54,156 nt of DNA from the NCBI RefSeq assembly GCF_019656235.1, contig NZ_BPLL01000008.1, positions 1 to 54,156 on the forward strand, written 5' to 3'. The DNA comes from Apilactobacillus xinyiensis. GTDB taxonomy: Bacteria > Bacillota > Bacilli > Lactobacillales > Lactobacillaceae. The translations under genes and the position numbers were made by a program. Shown in pieces: positions 26,267-35,065 of this stretch (position 1 is its first letter; the number at the start of each line of letters is the position of its first letter). The notes below the pieces were generated by a model that had not been told where the DNA came from, ran no database searches, and saw only the letters and a program-made list of their open reading frames with translations.

Positions 26267-28684
26267 TTGAAAAATAATCAATTTGCAATCGTGTCAAATA
26301 ATTTAAAAACTAAAAAATTAGAATTAGCAAAGTTAAATTTTTTAGATTCAGATACAGAAAAAATAGACAAGCCTTGTACGCTATTAAAAGAATTTTTGCT
26401 TAAAGCATTTTTAGATACACAAAGTAATGCTATTAAAGGTCAAAAAATATCTGCTATCTTAGCTTCAGAAGATGAAGATGCACTTAGCTACTTAGATGAT
26501 AATGAACCATTATCTAAGATTGCATTTTATAATATTGCACTTCAACTTCTAGGATTTCAAGTCGGCCTTGATTTTGAAATTGATGACTCTATTTCTAAAA
26601 TGAAAGAATGGAATTTACCAATTGATAAATCCAAAGACCCCATGTCCACTGATGAAGTCATTTCAGCATGGTATTTACTATTAAATACTCACAATAAATA
26701 TGGCCAAACTTACATAGATTATTTAGCTTCTACAGGTTATTTTGCACAAAACTATAATAAGTTTGATAAACCATTAATTTTCAACGGTAAATCAATGCCA
26801 GTTTACGATACCAATGAATTAATTCGTGAAGTTGTTTATGTAGAATCACCCCAAGATACCGATTTTGATGGCAAGCTAGACTTATTAAAAGTTGAAGTAT
26901 TAAGACCAAAGGAAAGTAATAAAAATCAAGTTCCAGTACTATTTACTGCCAGTCCTTACAATCAAGGTACTAACGATTATAGTGGTGAAAAATTAACCCA
27001 TGAAGTAAATGTACCATTAAAACATAAAGAACCAGTCCAATATAAATATGATCAAATAAAATTTAAGGATGAAAAGAAAGCTTTGCCTGCACAAAGAACC
27101 GTTGAAGGTAAAACTCGTAAGGCTGAACAAACTTTTGACCGCGAAGCATCATACACTTTAAATGATTATTTCTTAGCACGTGGATTTGCAGTAGTCTACT
27201 CTGCTGGTATTGGTACAAAAGAGTCTGATGGTTTAAGAACTACCGGTTCACCAGAAGAAACAATTGCCACCACTTCAGTAATTGAATGGTTAGCTGGTAA
27301 TCGTACAGCCTTTACTAATAAAGTTGATAATACTGAAATCAAAGCTTGGTGGTCTAATGGCAACATCGCTATGACCGGTAGATCTTATTTAGGAACATTA
27401 CAAACCGCTGCAGCTACCACTGGTGTGGAAGGCTTAAAAACTTGTATTTCAGAAGCTGCTATTTCTAGTTGGTATGACTACTATCGAGATAATGGTTTGG
27501 TCGTCGCACCTGGTGGTTTTCAAGGTGAAGATGCTGATGTATTAGCAGAAGAAACGTTTAGTCGTCAGCAAGAAGCCGGTGATTACATGAAGGTTAAAGA
27601 TCAGTGGTTAAAACAACTTAAGCAAATCACAAAGTATCAAGACCGTGAAACTGGTAACTATAATACCTTTTGGGATGCACGTAATTATTTAAATAATATT
27701 AAGAATATAAAAGCTGATATGATAATGGTGCACGGTTTAAATGATTGGAATGTAAAGCCAAGAAATGTTGAAAACTTATGGCAAGCTTTGAAAAAAGTTC
27801 CAGTTGAAAAGAAATTATTCTTACATCAAGGTCAACATATTTATATTAATGCCTTTCAATCAATTGATTTTACTGACATGATGAATTTATGGTTAACTAA
27901 TAAACTTTTAGGCGTTGAAAATAACGCTAATGAACTTATTCCAGATGTAACTATTCAAGACAATGTAAAACCTGAAACATGGAACACGTATGAAGACTGG
28001 GCTAATGCTGATGAAAATATAGAATATTGCTTAGGTCATGACAATTCATTAACCGATGTAGCTAATGATGGTCAATTATCGTTTAATGACCATTTAGACA
28101 CAAACACATTTGAAAAATACACTCAAAATTATACTAAATGGCGTAAAGATTTATTAACTGACCAAAGTGCAATGCAAAACAATCGCTTAATTTTTAAAAC
28201 TAAACCGCTAACACAAGATACCATTATTGATGGAAAAGTTAACGTAAAAGTTAAAGCTGCATCTGATCAAAACTTTGGTATGCTTAGTTTCATGCTAGTT
28301 GATTATGGTACAGCTAAACGATTAACTGAAACTCCGCAAAGTATCGAATATAAACGTATTAATGAAGGTTATCTATGGCGTGAAGATAGTTTAAGAGAGT
28401 TCAAATTACAAAAAAACACCACTGATTACAAAAAAATTACTGAAGGTCATATCAACTTACAAAACAGGACTAATAACTACTCTGTAGACGATATGGAAGC
28501 AAATACTTTCTATGATGTTGAAATGGAACTGCAACCTACTTTTTATCATTTAGTAAAAGGTCATCAAATTGGTTTGGTAGTTTATGCAACTGATTTTGAA
28601 ATGACTAACCGAGGTAATCAAGACGTTAATTATTCAATTGACTTAAAAGAATCTTCAATTGAAATACCAATTTTTGAAAAATAA
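26267..28684 (+). CDS. pepX: Xaa-Pro dipeptidyl-peptidase PepX
   Basis: Cytoplasmic serine peptidase (family S15) that removes X-Pro dipeptides from imported peptides. At 805 aa it has the usual PepX length. The N-terminal helical dimerisation domain is followed by the alpha/beta-hydrolase core. The nucleophile is S373 in TGRSYLGTL, the acid D493 in VHGLNDWNVKP and the His H524 in HQGQHIYINAF. The C-terminal jelly-roll domain starts near residue 560. The start is TTG after AAAGGGG. It is followed at 62 bp by another proline peptidase, so the pair forms a proline-peptide salvage unit fed by Opp. Confidence 0.96.
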   Translation: MKNNQFAIVSNNLKTKKLELAKLNFLDSDTEKIDKPCTLLKEFLLKAFLDTQSNAIKGQKISAILASEDEDALSYLDDNEPLSKIAFYNIALQLLGFQVGLDFEIDDSISKMKEWNLPIDKSKDPMSTDEVISAWYLLLNTHNKYGQTYIDYLASTGYFAQNYNKFDKPLIFNGKSMPVYDTNELIREVVYVESPQDTDFDGKLDLLKVEVLRPKESNKNQVPVLFTASPYNQGTNDYSGEKLTHEVNVPLKHKEPVQYKYDQIKFKDEKKALPAQRTVEGKTRKAEQTFDREASYTLNDYFLARGFAVVYSAGIGTKESDGLRTTGSPEETIATTSVIEWLAGNRTAFTNKVDNTEIKAWWSNGNIAMTGRSYLGTLQTAAATTGVEGLKTCISEAAISSWYDYYRDNGLVVAPGGFQGEDADVLAEETFSRQQEAGDYMKVKDQWLKQLKQITKYQDRETGNYNTFWDARNYLNNIKNIKADMIMVHGLNDWNVKPRNVENLWQALKKVPVEKKLFLHQGQHIYINAFQSIDFTDMMNLWLTNKLLGVENNANELIPDVTIQDNVKPETWNTYEDWANADENIEYCLGHDNSLTDVANDGQLSFNDHLDTNTFEKYTQNYTKWRKDLLTDQSAMQNNRLIFKTKPLTQDTIIDGKVNVKVKAASDQNFGMLSFMLVDYGTAKRLTETPQSIEYKRINEGYLWREDSLREFKLQKNTTDYKKITEGHINLQNRTNNYSVDDMEANTFYDVEMELQPTFYHLVKGHQIGLVVYATDFEMTNRGNQDVNYSIDLKESSIEIPIFEK

Positions 28685-28746
28685 TTTATATTAGTATAAA
28701 AAGTGTTACGATTATTAATGACAAAAATACGAAATGAGGGATTAAT

Positions 28747-29655
28747 TTGAAACAAGGTACAAAAATAATCACTTTAGATAATGGATATCACTTATGGACA
28801 CATACATCCGGTGAAGGAAAAATTAATTTACTAGCATTACATGGTGGCCCCGGTGGAACTCATGAATACTGGGAAAATACCGCTGATGAATTAAAAAAAC
28901 AAGGCTTAGATGTTCAAGTTACTATGTATGATCAATTAGGTTCCTGGTACTCTGACACTCCAGACTTAAGTGATCCTGAAACTGCTAAAAAAATCCTTTC
29001 ATATGATTACTTTGTTGATGAAGTTGAAGAAGTACGTCAAAAGTTAGGTTTAGAAGACTTCTACCTTATTGGTCAATCTTGGGGTGGATTATTAGTACAA
29101 TTATATTCTCAAAAATACGGAGATCATTTGAAGGGTGCTATTATTTCATCAATGGTTGACGAAATTGACGATTATACAAAACATTTAGATGAAATTCGTG
29201 AAAAAGAATTTTCCCCAGAAGACTTAGCTTTCATGAAAGAATGCGAAGCTAACAACGATTATGATAATGAAAGATACCAAAAATGTGTTGATAAGTTAAA
29301 TAAAGACTATATTGACCGTAAGCAACCTTCAAAACTAGATCATTTAGTTAGCGTTGCAAATACTGATATTTACAATGCTTTCCAAGGTGACAATGAATTT
29401 GTTATTACTGGAAAATTAGGTGAATGGCATAATACTAAAAACCTAAAGGATGACAAAGTTCCTACTCTAGTAACGTTTGGTGAACATGAATCTATGCCAC
29501 TAGAAACTGGAAAACGCATGGCTGAAATGATTCCAAAAGCTAAATTTGTTTCTACTCCTAATGGTGGTCATCATCACATGATTGACAACGCTCCTGTATA
29601 CTATGACCATTTAGCAACATTCATTCGAGAAGTTGAACGAGGCGATTATGAATGA
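28747..29655 (+). CDS. pepI: Proline iminopeptidase (S33)
   Basis: Alpha/beta-hydrolase that releases N-terminal proline, complementing PepX. The 302-aa protein has the oxyanion motif HGGPGG (32-37), nucleophile S111 in IGQSWGG and a His at 275 in NGGHHHM. The acid position reads G-E-H-E248, where the family usually has Asp (GExDE); the spacing from 248 to the His matches known PepI enzymes. TTG start with GAGGG. Its stop overlaps the start of the next gene (ATGA). PepI is the best name, though related aminopeptidases share the motifs. Confidence 0.88.
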   Translation: MKQGTKIITLDNGYHLWTHTSGEGKINLLALHGGPGGTHEYWENTADELKKQGLDVQVTMYDQLGSWYSDTPDLSDPETAKKILSYDYFVDEVEEVRQKLGLEDFYLIGQSWGGLLVQLYSQKYGDHLKGAIISSMVDEIDDYTKHLDEIREKEFSPEDLAFMKECEANNDYDNERYQKCVDKLNKDYIDRKQPSKLDHLVSVANTDIYNAFQGDNEFVITGKLGEWHNTKNLKDDKVPTLVTFGEHESMPLETGKRMAEMIPKAKFVSTPNGGHHHMIDNAPVYYDHLATFIREVERGDYE

Positions 29656-30797
29656 GAATGTGTAAAAAATCATTTAAAATAACTCTACTGTTAACAATCA
29701 GTATCGCATTATTATTTATTAATGCATTTTCTATTCAAGCTAATGAAAATGTAAAAAAAGAAAATATAAATACTGAAAAACAAACTAAAAATAATGGTAG
29801 TTCTAAAGTTAACAGTAGTTCTAAAGCTAATAAAAGTAACAAATCAAAACCTAAAAAAACAAAACCCACTAACAGAATTAGTAAGTTAAATTATGGTCAG
29901 ATTATCGGTAATGATGAACATAAACTAACTACTATTAAGCAATTATTAAGAAACCGTATTGCTGAAAAAAATAAATTAAGCAATAAACAAGCTCAAAATA
30001 TTATTAATTTTAATGTGCCAGCTAATTTTAAAAGTAAAGGTTTTGAAATCAGTAAAAATTATTTTACCGTTTATTTGAAAAATAATGAGTATAAGCTAGG
30101 TAAAGTCGCAATTCCTTTAAGACAGATGAGTGGAATTATTTTAAATCGTTACTTGCCTAAACCATATCGTTTTAAAAACGTTAATAACAATGCAAAAACG
30201 GTTGCATTAACATTTGATGACGGTCCTGATCCTACACTAACTCCTAAATTACTAAAAATATTACGTAGATATAAAGTACCTGCTACCTTTTTTGAATTAG
30301 GTAGTAATGTTTCTAAATATCCTAATATCAGTAAACAAGTTGCTGAATCTGGTAATTTAATTGGGAATCATTCATGGAGTCATCCTCAACTTAACTCATT
30401 GTCTAAAGAACAAATAAACAAACAAATCGCATCCACTAATGCAGCTATTTACAAAGCAACTGGCAAAATACCTAGCTATTTAAGACCTCCATATGGAGCA
30501 ACGAATAGCACAGTTAGCAAAGTTGCACAATGTCCAATTGTGATGTGGTCTGTTGATTCAATGGACTGGAAGTTTTTGAATGCTCTACAAACAGAGCAAC
30601 AAGTTATTAAAACTGTTTATCCTGGTTCAATTATTTTAATGCATGATATTCACCCTACTTCAGTACAGGCAGTTCCTTCAATTATTAATAGTTTGAGAAG
30701 TCGTGGTTATCATTTTGTAACCCTACCTCAAATTGTAAATCGCCCACTACTAGCAGGATATGAATACTTTGGTCATAATGATTTCAGAAATGATTAA
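29652..30797 (+). CDS. Membrane-anchored or secreted polysaccharide deacetylase (NodB domain)
   Basis: Probably N-deacetylates peptidoglycan GlcNAc, which gives lysozyme resistance. The 381-aa protein has a signal/anchor helix (~7-30), a Lys/Ser/Asn-rich linker (~31-75) and a small domain (~80-170) resembling the DUF3298/RsiV-like region found before the catalytic part in PgdA-type enzymes. The NodB domain has TFDDGPD (D189, D190), HSWSH (H240, H244 metal ligands), RPPYG and LMHDIH (H331). All catalytic motifs are intact. It overlaps pepI by 4 nt (ATGA), so it is translated from the peptidase message. Confidence 0.92.
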   Translation: MRMCKKSFKITLLLTISIALLFINAFSIQANENVKKENINTEKQTKNNGSSKVNSSSKANKSNKSKPKKTKPTNRISKLNYGQIIGNDEHKLTTIKQLLRNRIAEKNKLSNKQAQNIINFNVPANFKSKGFEISKNYFTVYLKNNEYKLGKVAIPLRQMSGIILNRYLPKPYRFKNVNNNAKTVALTFDDGPDPTLTPKLLKILRRYKVPATFFELGSNVSKYPNISKQVAESGNLIGNHSWSHPQLNSLSKEQINKQIASTNAAIYKATGKIPSYLRPPYGATNSTVSKVAQCPIVMWSVDSMDWKFLNALQTEQQVIKTVYPGSIILMHDIHPTSVQAVPSIINSLRSRGYHFVTLPQIVNRPLLAGYEYFGHNDFRND

Positions 30798-30798
30798 T

Positions 30799-30835
30799 AA
30801 AAAAACACTATCAATTAGTTTGATAGTGTTTTTTT
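30799..30835. terminator. Bidirectional terminator between the deacetylase and ABC-F genes
   Basis: AACACTATCAA pairs with TTGATAGTGTT around a short loop, flanked by A7 and T7, and serves both convergent transcripts. Confidence 0.85.
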
Positions 30836-30836
30836 A

Positions 30837-32390
30837 TTATTTAGGTTGTTCTCTTAAACTTAATTTTTCAACATCTAAGACTTTATCCACCAGACCATTA
30901 TAGAAACTAGCCTCATGTGAAACGATAATAGCATTTCCAGGGAAAGCTTTAATTGCTCGCTTCAATGATTCTTTAGTTTCATCATCTAAATGGTTAGTTG
31001 GTTCATCCATAATCAAGAAGTTGCTAGGTACAAATTCCATCATAGAAAGTTTAACTTTAGTTTGTTCCCCACCAGATAATTCACCAATTGGTTTCATAGC
31101 ATTAGCAGCATCTAGTCCGCATTTAGCTAATTTAGTTCGAATATCTTTTTGAGTTAACTTAGGATATTTTTCTTGAACTATTTGTAAAGGCGTCTGATTA
31201 TCATTACTCCAAACTAAATCTTGACTAAAGTAACTAACTTTAGCTGAAGGTGAAAAATGAGCAGAACCACCTTTTGGTTTTAACATTCCCAAAATGGTTT
31301 TAATTAAGGTAGATTTACCAACTCCATTAAATCCTTCAAAACCAATTTTTTGGTCTGTATTAACAGAAAAGCTAACTGGTCTTAATAGTGGTTTATCATA
31401 ACCCACTGAAAGTTCTTCAACGCTTAAAGCATTTTGTGAACCTGTATCTTGATATGGAAAATCAAATGATGCATGAATATTAGTCGAAGGTGGTTCCACA
31501 ATTTCCATATGCGATAACATTTTTTCACGTGATTTAGCCATCGTAGATTTAGAACCAGCTTTGTTTTTTCGAATAAAACTTTTAGCTTTTTCAATTTGGA
31601 CTTGTTGCTTTTCATATTCACGCTGTTGAGCTTTTTCACGTTCATGTCTTTGACGCATAGCTTGTTTAAAGCTACCACGATATTTCATAATTTTTCCAAA
31701 AGCTACATTGATAATACAATTAGTAACTTGTTCCAAAAAGTCATAATCATGAGAAATAATCATTGCAGCGCCTTGAAAGGCATTCAAATAATCTACTAGC
31801 CAAGCAATATGTGCCGTGTCCAAATAGTTCGTTGGTTCATCAAGTAAAATTACATCTGGATTTTCTAAAATCAATTTAGCTAAAATAATTTTAGAACGTT
31901 GTCCACCAGACATGTTTGCAATGGCTTGATCACGTTTAACGTCATCTAAGCCAAGCCCTGTAATAACTCTTTCAATTTCCGTTTCTATATCATAAAAGTT
32001 ATGAGCTTCAAGATTTTCTTGAATTCTCCCCGCTTGTTCTAAAAGCTTATCATCCATGGTTTCAGCATACTGTTCGTAAAGCTTTTCCATATGTTCAGAC
32101 ATATCATATAAATCTTTGTATGCGGTGTGCAAAAATTTAATTAATGTCATTCCCTCAGGAATATCAGCATATTGATCCAAATAACCAATTTTGGTATTTT
32201 TTTGCCATTTTACAGAACCAGAAAGCGGTAATTCAACTCCAGTAATCAATTTAATAAGAGTACTTTTTCCTACTCCGTTTTGGCCAACTATTCCCATATG
32301 TTCGCCTTTGTTTAATTGAAAACTGGCTTCGTCGTATAGCATTTTATCAGCAAAACCCATACTTAAATTTTCAACATCAAGTAAAGCCAA
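30837..32390 (-). CDS. ABC-F family ATPase
   Basis: Soluble tandem ABC protein with no membrane domain, of the ribosome-acting ABC-F group. The 517-aa protein has a first ABC with Walker A GQNGVGKST (~36-44) and signature MSGGQRSKIILAKL. A charged inter-domain linker follows (KAQQREYEKQQVQIEKAKSFIRKNKAGSKSTMAKSRE type). The second ABC has GFNGVGKST, LSGGEQTKVKL and FLIMDEPTNHLD. Length and linker resemble YkpA/YbiT-type housekeeping factors rather than antibiotic-resistance ABC-F proteins. The start is TTG after AAGGAGA. Confidence 0.92.
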   Translation of the reverse strand: MALLDVENLSMGFADKMLYDEASFQLNKGEHMGIVGQNGVGKSTLIKLITGVELPLSGSVKWQKNTKIGYLDQYADIPEGMTLIKFLHTAYKDLYDMSEHMEKLYEQYAETMDDKLLEQAGRIQENLEAHNFYDIETEIERVITGLGLDDVKRDQAIANMSGGQRSKIILAKLILENPDVILLDEPTNYLDTAHIAWLVDYLNAFQGAAMIISHDYDFLEQVTNCIINVAFGKIMKYRGSFKQAMRQRHEREKAQQREYEKQQVQIEKAKSFIRKNKAGSKSTMAKSREKMLSHMEIVEPPSTNIHASFDFPYQDTGSQNALSVEELSVGYDKPLLRPVSFSVNTDQKIGFEGFNGVGKSTLIKTILGMLKPKGGSAHFSPSAKVSYFSQDLVWSNDNQTPLQIVQEKYPKLTQKDIRTKLAKCGLDAANAMKPIGELSGGEQTKVKLSMMEFVPSNFLIMDEPTNHLDDETKESLKRAIKAFPGNAIIVSHEASFYNGLVDKVLDVEKLSLREQPK

Positions 32391-32535
32391 AATTTTCTCT
32401 CCTTAGTTCGTTTCCTTTTTTAAATATACAGTACTAAAATTACCATATTTTCAGTAATAACGTCAATTATATAAAAATGATATACTATTATCATATCAAT
32501 ACTTAAAATTATAAATGAAAGCTGGAATGGTTTAA

Positions 32536-32916
32536 ATGAAAATCAAAGATATTGATCATATAACTATTGCTGTAGAAAATTTAGAAAGATGCATGCGTTT
32601 TTATCATGAAGTCTTGGACTTACCAATTGTTAAGCAAAATGAACAAAGCATTTTATTACAAATTGGCAAGCAAAAGATAAAGTTAGTACTACAAAATAAA
32701 AACGATTTAAAACCTAATAAAGAAACCGCTGCTTCAGCTAGTTTTTGTGTAATTGCTAAAGATAGCTTAAAAGACATTCAAGCTCATTTAGCTAACTACG
32801 GAGTAAATATTGTAGATGGTCCAAAATTAATTCATGGATCAAATGGTTTAATGAATTCTATTCACATTACCGATCCTGAAGGTAATTTAATTGAAATATG
32901 TGAGTATAAAAAATAA
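32536..32916 (+). CDS. VOC (glyoxalase/dioxygenase fold) family protein
   Basis: A 126-aa single VOC-fold protein. It opens with the typical IDHITIAVENLERCMRFYHEVLDLPIV and ends DPEGNLIEICEYK. The metal ligands His (in DHITI) and Glu (in LIEI) are at the expected places. The substrate is unknown; similar small proteins act as lyases, dioxygenase-like enzymes or resistance proteins. Monocistronic, with a terminator right after the stop. Confidence 0.85.
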   Translation: MKIKDIDHITIAVENLERCMRFYHEVLDLPIVKQNEQSILLQIGKQKIKLVLQNKNDLKPNKETAASASFCVIAKDSLKDIQAHLANYGVNIVDGPKLIHGSNGLMNSIHITDPEGNLIEICEYKK

Positions 32917-32953
32917 AAAAACTAAGTATTTGTTGATATACTTAGTTTTTTTA
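32915..32953 (+). terminator. Terminator of the VOC gene
   Basis: AAAAAACTAAGTAT pairs with ATACTTAGTTTTTT around a 7-nt loop, followed by T residues. Confidence 0.82.
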
Positions 32954-32960
32954 TTTTTTA

Positions 32961-32990
32961 TTTACAAACTCCCCAATTAAGCATTATTAT
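32961..32990 (+). promoter_or_regulatory. Candidate upstream promoter of the APC permease
   Basis: TTTACA (32961-32966) and TATTAT (32985-32990) lie 18 bp apart. The predicted start falls on the cre-like site just downstream. Confidence 0.5.
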
Positions 32991-32995
32991 AAACA

Positions 32996-33009
32996 TGAAA
33001 GCGCTTAAA
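32996..33009 (+). promoter_or_regulatory. cre-like site for CcpA
   Basis: TGAAAGCGCTTAAA differs from the consensus TGNAARCGNWWNCA at one position. It covers the expected transcription start of the upstream promoter and lies about 60 bp above the start of the second promoter, so catabolite repression of the permease is plausible. Confidence 0.45.
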
Positions 33010-33035
33010 TACTGCCATAGTGGGCTTCAAATCAT

Positions 33036-33064
33036 TTTACATCAAAAAAAATTTTTGGTAATAT
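33036..33064 (+). promoter_or_regulatory. Likely main promoter of the APC permease
   Basis: TTTACA (33036-33041), a 17-bp spacer and TAATAT (33059-33064) are followed by AAGGAG and the ATG at 33090. The short 5' leader fits. Confidence 0.65.
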
Positions 33065-33089
33065 ACTTTGAGACCATGAAAGGAGTTTT

Positions 33090-34688
33090 ATGAAAAATAC
33101 AAATAAAACAAAGAAAATAGGTTTATTTCAAATTGTAATGTTAGGTTTAAGTTCAATTATCGGTTCAGGATGGTTATTTGGTTCCTGGGAAGCTTCTAGA
33201 GTTGCCGGACCAGCTGCCATTATATCTTGGATTGTAGGTGCAATTGTCATTGGAGCAATTGCTTTCAACTATATTGAACTAGGTTCAATGTTCCCCGAAA
33301 GTGGAGGTATGAGTAAATACGCTCAATACTCTCACGGTTCTCTGCTAGGATTTATAGCAGCATGGGCCAACTGGGTTTCATTAGTAACATTAATTCCAAT
33401 TGAAGCTGTGGCTGCTGTTCAATATATGAACACTTGGCCTTGGAAATGGGCAAGTTGGACACACGGATTTATGGAAAAAGGTGAAATATCTAACCAAGGT
33501 TTATTAGTAGTTTTCGTTTTCATATTAGTCTTTACACTATTGAATTATTGGTCAGTTAACTTATTAGCCCGCTTTACTAGTGTTATCTCCATTCTTAAAT
33601 TGGGTGTTCCACTATTAACAATTATCATGTTGCTATTATCAGGTTTCCATTCTGGTAATTTCACTTCTGCGGGTGGCTTCATGCCTTATGGTAGTGCTGC
33701 TATTTTCTCTGCAACTACTGCATCAGGTATTATCTTCTCATATAACGCTTTCCAAGTGGTTATAAATATGGGACAAGAAATCAAAAACCCTAAAAAGAAC
33801 ATATCACGTGGAATTGTGATTTCACTTGGTATTAGTATAGTTATTTATGTATTACTTCAATTTACATTTATTGGATCAGTTATACCAGCCGATTTAGCAA
33901 ATGGTTGGCATGGTGTTGACTTTGAATCTCCATTCGCTGACTTAGCTATTTTATTAGGTATACACTGGTTAGCTATACTATTATATTTAGATGCTTTCGT
34001 TTCGCCTTTTGGTACTGGTGTTTCTTTCGTAGCTCAAACTGCTAGAACTTTAGCTGCTATGAAAGATAATGGTCATATGCCTAAATTCATCGGTATTATT
34101 AATAAACGTTGGGGCGTTCCACGTATTGCAATGGTAATCAACATGATAGTAAGTATCTTGTTAGTAGCTATCTTTAGAAGTTGGGGAACACTAGCTAGTG
34201 TTATTTCTACTTCTACGCTAATTGCATACTTAACCGGTCCAGTTACAGTTAAATCATTAAGAACCATGGCCCCTAACTTTAAACGTCCAATTAGAATTAA
34301 ATTACTAGAATTTATGGCACCACTTGCATTCGTTCTAGCTAGTTTAGCTACTTATTGGGCAATGTGGCCAACAACTATCAAGGTTATTGGAGTTATCTTG
34401 TTAGGATTACCATTCTACTTCTACTTTGAATGGAAAACTAACTGGAATAAGACAGGTAATCAATTTAAAGGTAGTTTATGGATGATTGGATACTTAATTT
34501 TCATTTCAATCATATCTTACCTAGGTAGTTCTGATTTTGGTGGAATTAACTTAATTCCATATCCATTTGATTTCGTTGTGATTATCATTGTTTCACTAAT
34601 TTGTTACTACTGGGGTATTTCAACTTATGTAGTAACTAAGAACTTAGATAATGCTAAGGAAGTTAATGATAAAGTTCAAATGAAGTAA
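33090..34688 (+). CDS. APC-superfamily amino acid permease
   Basis: A 532-aa integral membrane transporter with about 12-14 segments. The N-terminus carries the unwound-helix signature SSIIGSGWLFGSWEASRVAGPAA and FNYIELGSMFPESGGMSKYAQ, typical of amino acid:proton symporters or antiporters of the APC family. FQVVINMGQEIKNPKKNISRGI is the conserved cytoplasmic loop. The substrate is not deducible. It is monocistronic, with a candidate cre site and two promoter candidates upstream and a terminator downstream. Confidence 0.9.
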   Translation: MKNTNKTKKIGLFQIVMLGLSSIIGSGWLFGSWEASRVAGPAAIISWIVGAIVIGAIAFNYIELGSMFPESGGMSKYAQYSHGSLLGFIAAWANWVSLVTLIPIEAVAAVQYMNTWPWKWASWTHGFMEKGEISNQGLLVVFVFILVFTLLNYWSVNLLARFTSVISILKLGVPLLTIIMLLLSGFHSGNFTSAGGFMPYGSAAIFSATTASGIIFSYNAFQVVINMGQEIKNPKKNISRGIVISLGISIVIYVLLQFTFIGSVIPADLANGWHGVDFESPFADLAILLGIHWLAILLYLDAFVSPFGTGVSFVAQTARTLAAMKDNGHMPKFIGIINKRWGVPRIAMVINMIVSILLVAIFRSWGTLASVISTSTLIAYLTGPVTVKSLRTMAPNFKRPIRIKLLEFMAPLAFVLASLATYWAMWPTTIKVIGVILLGLPFYFYFEWKTNWNKTGNQFKGSLWMIGYLIFISIISYLGSSDFGGINLIPYPFDFVVIIIVSLICYYWGISTYVVTKNLDNAKEVNDKVQMK

Positions 34689-34712
34689 TATTATTAATAT
34701 AATATATGGTCG

Positions 34713-34744
34713 AAAGAGTAAACATAATGTTTACTCTTTTTTCT
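34713..34744 (+). terminator. Terminator of the APC permease gene
   Basis: AAGAGTAAACAT pairs with ATGTTTACTCTT around a 2-nt loop, followed by TTTTTT. It isolates the permease from the trp leader downstream. Confidence 0.85.
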
Positions 34745-34763
34745 TTATATATTTGATAAAAGG

Positions 34764-34792
34764 TTGACTTTTATAATTTATATATTTAGAAT
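34764..34792 (+). promoter_or_regulatory. Promoter of the trp leader and trpXYZ-like operon
   Basis: TTGACT (34764-34769), a 17-bp spacer and TAGAAT (34787-34792) form a near-consensus sigma-A promoter. The predicted start is near 34799, only a few bases ahead of the leader-peptide ribosome binding site. Confidence 0.75.
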
Positions 34793-34820
34793 TGGTTTAT
34801 TAAGAAAGGAGAGGTTGTCA

Positions 34821-34880
34821 ATGAATAATTTAAATATAAAGAAAGTTAATATTAGTAGTTGGCAAGGCTGGCAATATTAA
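34821..34880 (+). CDS. Trp-codon leader peptide, 19 aa
   Basis: The sequence MNNLNIKKVNISSWQGWQY is preceded by AAAGGAGAGG at 34805-34814, a near-perfect ribosome binding site 6 nt before the ATG. Two TGG codons lie at positions 14 and 17, close to the end, in a peptide otherwise rich in Asn, Ile and Lys. It is directly upstream of a terminator and a TrpXYZ-type transporter. A strong ribosome binding site for such a short frame, and Trp codons buried in a regulatory stem, argue for a sensing peptide and not chance. It would be missed by length-filtered gene callers. Confidence 0.75.
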   Translation: MNNLNIKKVNISSWQGWQY

Positions 34881-35022
34881 AGTCGTAGTATGTTAATTCA
34901 CGGATGCGGCTTTGATAATTAGATGTTTAATCATTATCGATATGCATCTGTGCTGGCTATCTTCTCACGAATAAATGCCTGTGCGGATTTTATTAAAAAT
35001 GCCAGCCAGGCCACAAAAAATT

Positions 35023-35065
35023 AACAGCGGACTGTTCTGAGCATTCAGATATGTCCGCTTTTTTA
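35023..35065 (+). terminator. Terminator of the trp leader, ahead of the trpX-like gene
   Basis: AGCGGAC (35026-35032) pairs with GTCCGCT (35053-35059). After a 3x3 internal loop, TCTGA pairs with TCAGA around GCAT. Six T residues follow. It lies 35 bp before the transporter start, the usual place for an attenuator. Confidence 0.85.

Larger units (their letters stand above)
34799..35065 (+). promoter_or_regulatory. Attenuator-like leader RNA with long-range stem over Trp codons
   Basis: Seen in sequence: segment 34860-34873 (TGGCAAGGCTGGCA) can pair with 35000-35013 (TGCCAGCCAGGCCA) over 8+4 bp with an AA/AG internal loop. It contains both Trp codons of the leader peptide. Inside are a 10-bp stem 34876-34885/34907-34916 with two G-U pairs and a stem 34921-34926/34944-34949. 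A second GCTGGC at 34952-34957 could compete for 35001-35006. A terminator follows at 35026-35064. The 3' strand of the long stem may also pair with GG-A-CTG at 35029-35034 inside the terminator arm, a weak antiterminator candidate. No T-box motif is present. The mechanism is inferred. Confidence 0.7.

Noticed and set aside
30837-32390. Antibiotic-resistance ABC-F protein
   Set aside because: Length and inter-domain linker look like the housekeeping YkpA/YbiT type, and no resistance context is nearby.
34799-35065. T-box riboswitch ahead of the trpX-like gene
   Set aside because: The AGGGTGGNACCGCG block is absent and no specifier-loop stem with its usual flanks could be found; the Trp codons are in a frame with a strong ribosome binding site instead.
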